64,000 nt of DNA, taken from the NCBI GenBank assembly GCA_030386875.1, contig CM059575.1:49754859-49818858 (forward strand). The letters are read 5' to 3'. Shown in pieces: positions 59,901 through 64,000 of the stretch. A program made the position numbers and the translations under genes. How positions within the stretch are numbered: position 1 is the stretch's first letter; each line of letters starts with the position of its first letter. This stretch comes from Morinoia aosen (Eukaryota; Arthropoda; Malacostraca; Amphipoda; Talitridae). The notes beneath the pieces were generated by a model. The model did no database searches, was not told the origin of the DNA, and saw only the letters and a program-made list of their open reading frames with translations.

Positions 59901-62900
59901 CAACTCGCATTTTATGGCGTGGTCTCGACGCACTGAAATATTTTAGCACTCTCGTATTCATGAGATAATCACATCTCTTTTGGAAACCAAACCGGCGCAA
60001 AGCAAGCAATTTCTGCAGCTGAATAAATATTTCACAATGTTTCTGCTTTTCTTGTACAATACTGTCACATCTATTCTGTATTAGAGTAGCCGAAAGGCTA
60101 CGGAGAAGCACAAAAGAAAGACTGAAAGAAAAAAATTGCAGAAGCAATCACCAGGGCGCCTCACCCACACATGACCAACACCTGGGCACTACTGAAGGCC
60201 AGCGCCCCAATCCACCCGAGCGCGGGCTACGGCTTTCCTCTTCTTTGCTCCAGCCAATCAATCTAAATTCTTTCCTTAGAGGCATCGTCTTCTGTGCGGG
60301 GTTGGCCGTAGTTTCATCGCATTCCAACTTAACGCGATGGGCATAAAAACGCAATCTTATTCGATCATGAATTATATTATACTCTCTTGTTATTTGAGTA
60401 CAACATTCTTCTTGCAAGCCACTGAACGCTTTGATATAATAAAAGCATACAGAAATATTTCACACATTGAAACTATTATAAGTGCTGCACGAGATGTAAC
60501 GAATTGTATTTTTAAAACTGTTATCTATTTTCTACCAACTTGCCGCCCATGTCAATTTTCAAGGATTCATGTATCCTTCATAATTAGGTAGAGCGAAACT
60601 CATACTTCATATTCACTATGTCGATCTTTAAGCTCAAGGAATAGATTATAACTTGAGATTTCATTAACCAATTAATTTGATTTTTCAGCAGCAATGAACT
60701 TCAGAAAGAAGTCAAACACTCAAAACGCTCATTAAAGATTTTACGATAACGACACAACAAATTATTTTGTTTTAAGATACTGTAATATTTCACGGAGAGA
60801 GTTTTTCGAGCCTCGACCCATCTTGAGATAGATTTGTGAAAAATTTTTGGTGATTTCATTCTCATGAAATTGTATGTACTGACAGGGGTCACAAATTTGA
60901 AATAAAACTATAAAACTACTATAATACAACTTGGAAGTAATGACGGAAAACACTCGGTGCTAATTAACAAAAAAAGTTCTGAAACTAAATATGGCAATTT
61001 TTACAAACATACTTGTTAATCTAAATCGAAGGTATTGCTAAATTAAGAATAAAAAAATCAGTTAGTGAGACCACAAATGCGATGGCACTTTGAATAAAAC
61101 TCAAGTCTCAACTCTGAATGGGCATAAAAATATGGGTGATGCATATTTACCAACAAAGTTTAGCGGATGAGCACTTTATGTACGTTTCGTATTGACTCAA
61201 AGTAATATTGTTTGTAGAAAGCATTTTAATACTCTAAGTTTATTCATAGCATTGGAGCAGCGTACATAAAAAAATGAGAATTAGAAAAGCGAGTATAGTA
61301 TTGAAACTTACTATGGAATTTAATTAAAAATTTGAAGGGTTCCTCTATCTAGTTCTAGTTCCAAGACTAGCTACACGAGCTCTGCCTCCGACGAATTATG
61401 TGTGGCTCGTAGATGCACATCGCGCACAAAAATATTCAAATATGGTATGAGAGCGAAAACACCGAGGAATTTTATCTCTGTGCTGCATAAAGGATCCGAC
61501 TGTATACTCATTAGTGGAAAATATAAGAAGCTATGTTTGAATAATGAATAATGAATAATGAGGCAAAAACCATTATTTGACGCTTCAGTTTGTCCTACTG
61601 TAGCTTAAAGAATATGCGATCGGCTATGACTTTTTTTGCAGTTGCAAAGAAGACTTAAAGTCATATATTTAGTTTCAGAAGTTTTTCTTGTTGAATTAAC
61701 CAGACTAAGACGTATCTATTTGAATTGAAAAAATAAGAGTAAGTGGATATTCAGGTGGGCAGTCACGCAACTCAGACTTATTATTGTTACTAAAGAACAT
61801 GTGTGCGAAAATGGGACAGAGTGGAATTTCCATGCCCAGAAATTCAAGCTGTGCATAAAGATTTATCTGGAAAATGGAAAAGAAATTCAATACACTATGC
61901 TCTAGCAATGCAGTAAATGATGACGGGACAATAATAATACCAGCATAGTTTCAACTGTGGAAAGGCGCGGTAAGCAAATAGAAATATTTTTTTTTGGTGG
62001 AACATTGGTAATTTGTTTACCTGCATCGAGAGAAGCCACGCAATACTTTGTAAAGTTGTTTATTTTGAGAGGCGCTCATTAAAATATCTAGAATTTTTCA
62101 CGGTCATGTCATTGCGTTCCAAATTGGGACGATAAATTTGGCAATTCAAAAGCTAGTGCCTTATATGCTACGCAAATTAACATGAAGTGAAATTTGGACC
62201 TAAAATAAGCTTCAGGAATGTTTGACACACTATAAAAAATTCCTAAACCAGAGCTGAAAAGAGCGTGAGCGTAGTAGACTTCATTTGGAATAAAATTTGA
62301 AGTTTAAACAAAATATGATAATCTTGTTTTTCATCATAAATTTAAATCGAAGAATTACCTTGGTAATTAAATAACAATTTATAACACTCGATTAAAATCG
62401 AAAACTTAGGAATCAGTGGTTTTAAAATTTGCTCGGCTAATCAGCATTCACAGATGGATTCTGAATTTCTACGCTCAAATTTCAATTCAAATGGTTATTC
62501 TTGTGGCCTGGTTAATTATAAAATTATAATCTTCTCAAGTAAGAAATATGACATAAAGCTTTCCATTGCAACCGCTGTCAAGCAAAAATTTTTTTCTCGT
62601 TTCCATATTTAGGACAACTTTTGAAACAACTGAAATGTGAAATTACATTTTTGATTTCATTCTTCTTCCCGCGACCGTCCTTCAAATAGTCCTACTAACT
62701 GTACAACGGAATAACGGATCTTTTTTCGGCACCAGGGCAAAATTCTAACGTGTCTTCGCTCTGGAATCGTTTTTAAACTTAGTTGAAGACGAAGTGCATC
62801 AGCATGTCTGTTCCGCCAGTCCCTTTTGCACAGCCCTTTTAATTCTACAATTAGATCCCTCAGTGAATTTCAAAGCGATATCAAAATTTAAGATTCTTAT

Positions 62901-63700
62901 TTTTTCATTGCAGGCTACAGCAATATTGTGGGTACACTCAGACTATCAGAATCTCTTTTTATACTCATGATTACAACGAACTTCAACTACCTGCAAAGCG
63001 CTCATCCTTTAAATTCATCTAGTGGGACGTACATAGTTTCATTTATATTTCATTTTATTTATACTCGGCAAGAGTTTAGAACTATAGGTGTTTTGGAAAG
63101 GTCATTGCCATAACTGACTGGCATTTTTCTGTTTCGGTTCTTAGTAATTTCTTTGATTTTAGATTGGCTTACTAAAATTAAGTCTGTGCACATTTCTGTT
63201 CACCACACATAAGTACAAATTTAGCACTACTTTAGTACGAGAATTATCTTAAGTATTAATTTATTTTTATTTTTAAATTCGACATTCAATCTAATATTCT
63301 TAGTATAATAATTTTTATGACTGAATTTCTCTTCAATTTATTCTCGATTTTTCAATTTTAGCTTCTCAGTTGATGTATTTCGCAGCATTTTGGCAATTCT
63401 AATATCAAACTTGTGACTCTAGAAAAATACATGCAACCTTTTACTATTGAAATAATTGACATTATTCTTTTACATAAACCTAATTGAAGTTACGTCTAAT
63501 CCCGAAATGTTGTGTGTGTAATGCACAATTTTTATAACCATGATGAAAATGCTTTTTGCCATTTTCGTCATTTTCGTTGCCCTAATTTCGTTACCCTAAT
63601 TTTTTATCAGAAATTTCCACAGCTTGTAGTCTCTGCAGTAATAAAAACTAAATTTCAAATAGCGAAAATTGCTTAAAAAATTCGTAAAAAGAGATTGGCC
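56940..63700. other. No genes recognised
   Basis: AT-rich throughout. A GC-rich island lies at 60148-60340, whose minus strand is open for 89 codons (GWSKEEESRSPRSGGLGRW) without recognised homology. The small triplication aataatgaataatgaataatg at 61540-61560 is the only tandem repeat noticed. Confidence 0.6.
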
Positions 63701-63729
63701 CAATTGAAATTCTGAGCCTTTTACAGATC

Positions 63730-64000
63730 GTTTTCAGGCAGTTATAAGCCAAGAGTTTAGTCGTTTTCGAGCAGTAAATTAGCCTTTTTCGGAGCAAATG
63801 TCTACTATTTTTAGCCCATTTAAACGGCTATTTCTGGGCATCGAAACGGCTAATGCAACGGCCATTTTGGGCTTCTCTACTACCTGAACCAGGCTATTCA
63901 CGACCATTTTTGGCTTTTCCATTGCTTGAACGAGCCTCGTCCTGGCTTTTTTGGGCTTCCTTACTGCTTGATCAAGGCTAATACCGGCCCTTTTGGGCTT
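63730..64000. repeat. Minisatellite of about 42 bp running off the right edge
   Basis: The words ttttgggctt or ttggctt recur near 63866, 63910, 63951 and 63991, each followed by cactac/cattgc/ttactgc and then ctgaac, cttgaac or cttgatc. The spacing is about 42 bases. More decayed related sequence (cggctatttctgggca) begins near 63730. The array is cut by the window end. Confidence 0.75.

Overview
This looks like nuclear DNA of an arthropod, most likely an insect. It is AT-rich, has small exons separated by introns of up to 21 kb with ordinary GT-AG borders, carries many decayed transposons and SINEs, and holds a short interstitial array of the insect telomere unit (TTAGG, seen as CCTAA at 17096-17120). 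No bacterial-type genes, operons, rRNA or CRISPR are present. Most long open frames are chance frames or frames inside tandem repeats.

One protein-coding gene is clear. It lies on the minus strand and runs off the left edge. Five exons with splice-compatible phases can be assembled from right to left: A (32533-33500 or 33533), B (10517-11180), C (8150-9373), D (7071-7226 or 7229) and E (169-407). A sixth, symmetric in-frame exon (2789-2929) lies between D and E and may be a cassette. Exon E carries the sequence that identifies the gene: an LEDIRLAIEQL helix followed by RHSSLETVNT and ADEFVWVDSH. This matches the N-terminal region of the ankyrin-repeat and BTB/POZ family ABTB2/ABTB3 (BTBD11). 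Exons A to D encode a very long low-complexity Ser/Pro/Gln-rich N-terminal extension. The ankyrin and BTB domains would lie left of base 1.

The rest is intronic or upstream DNA. 0.4-7 kb: two minisatellites, and two tRNA-derived SINEs lying tail to tail beside a perfect hairpin. 11.2-32.5 kb (the A-B intron): a 328-bp inverted-repeat element (16.35-16.67 kb), the telomere-like array, three neighbouring minisatellites of about 21 bp (18.28-20.46 kb, the last with a duplicated 252-bp higher-order block), and a dead Tc1-type transposase (27.2-27.6 kb). 33.5-64 kb: a CA-biased degenerate repeat, at least five copies (plus one remote) of an apparently undescribed SINE-like family, a jockey/CR1-type LINE split by one of those copies, a second LINE tail, a foldback element with three arms, a third tRNA-SINE, a 45-bp minisatellite, and a minisatellite running off the right edge.

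The most novel items are the SINE-like family, which shows exact 13-bp target duplications in three copies and an ATT-type tail, the nested insertion that dates it relative to the LINE, the 252-bp higher-order minisatellite, the three-armed foldback element, and the symmetric GC-rich exon of the ABTB-like gene. I found no convincing new multi-gene system.
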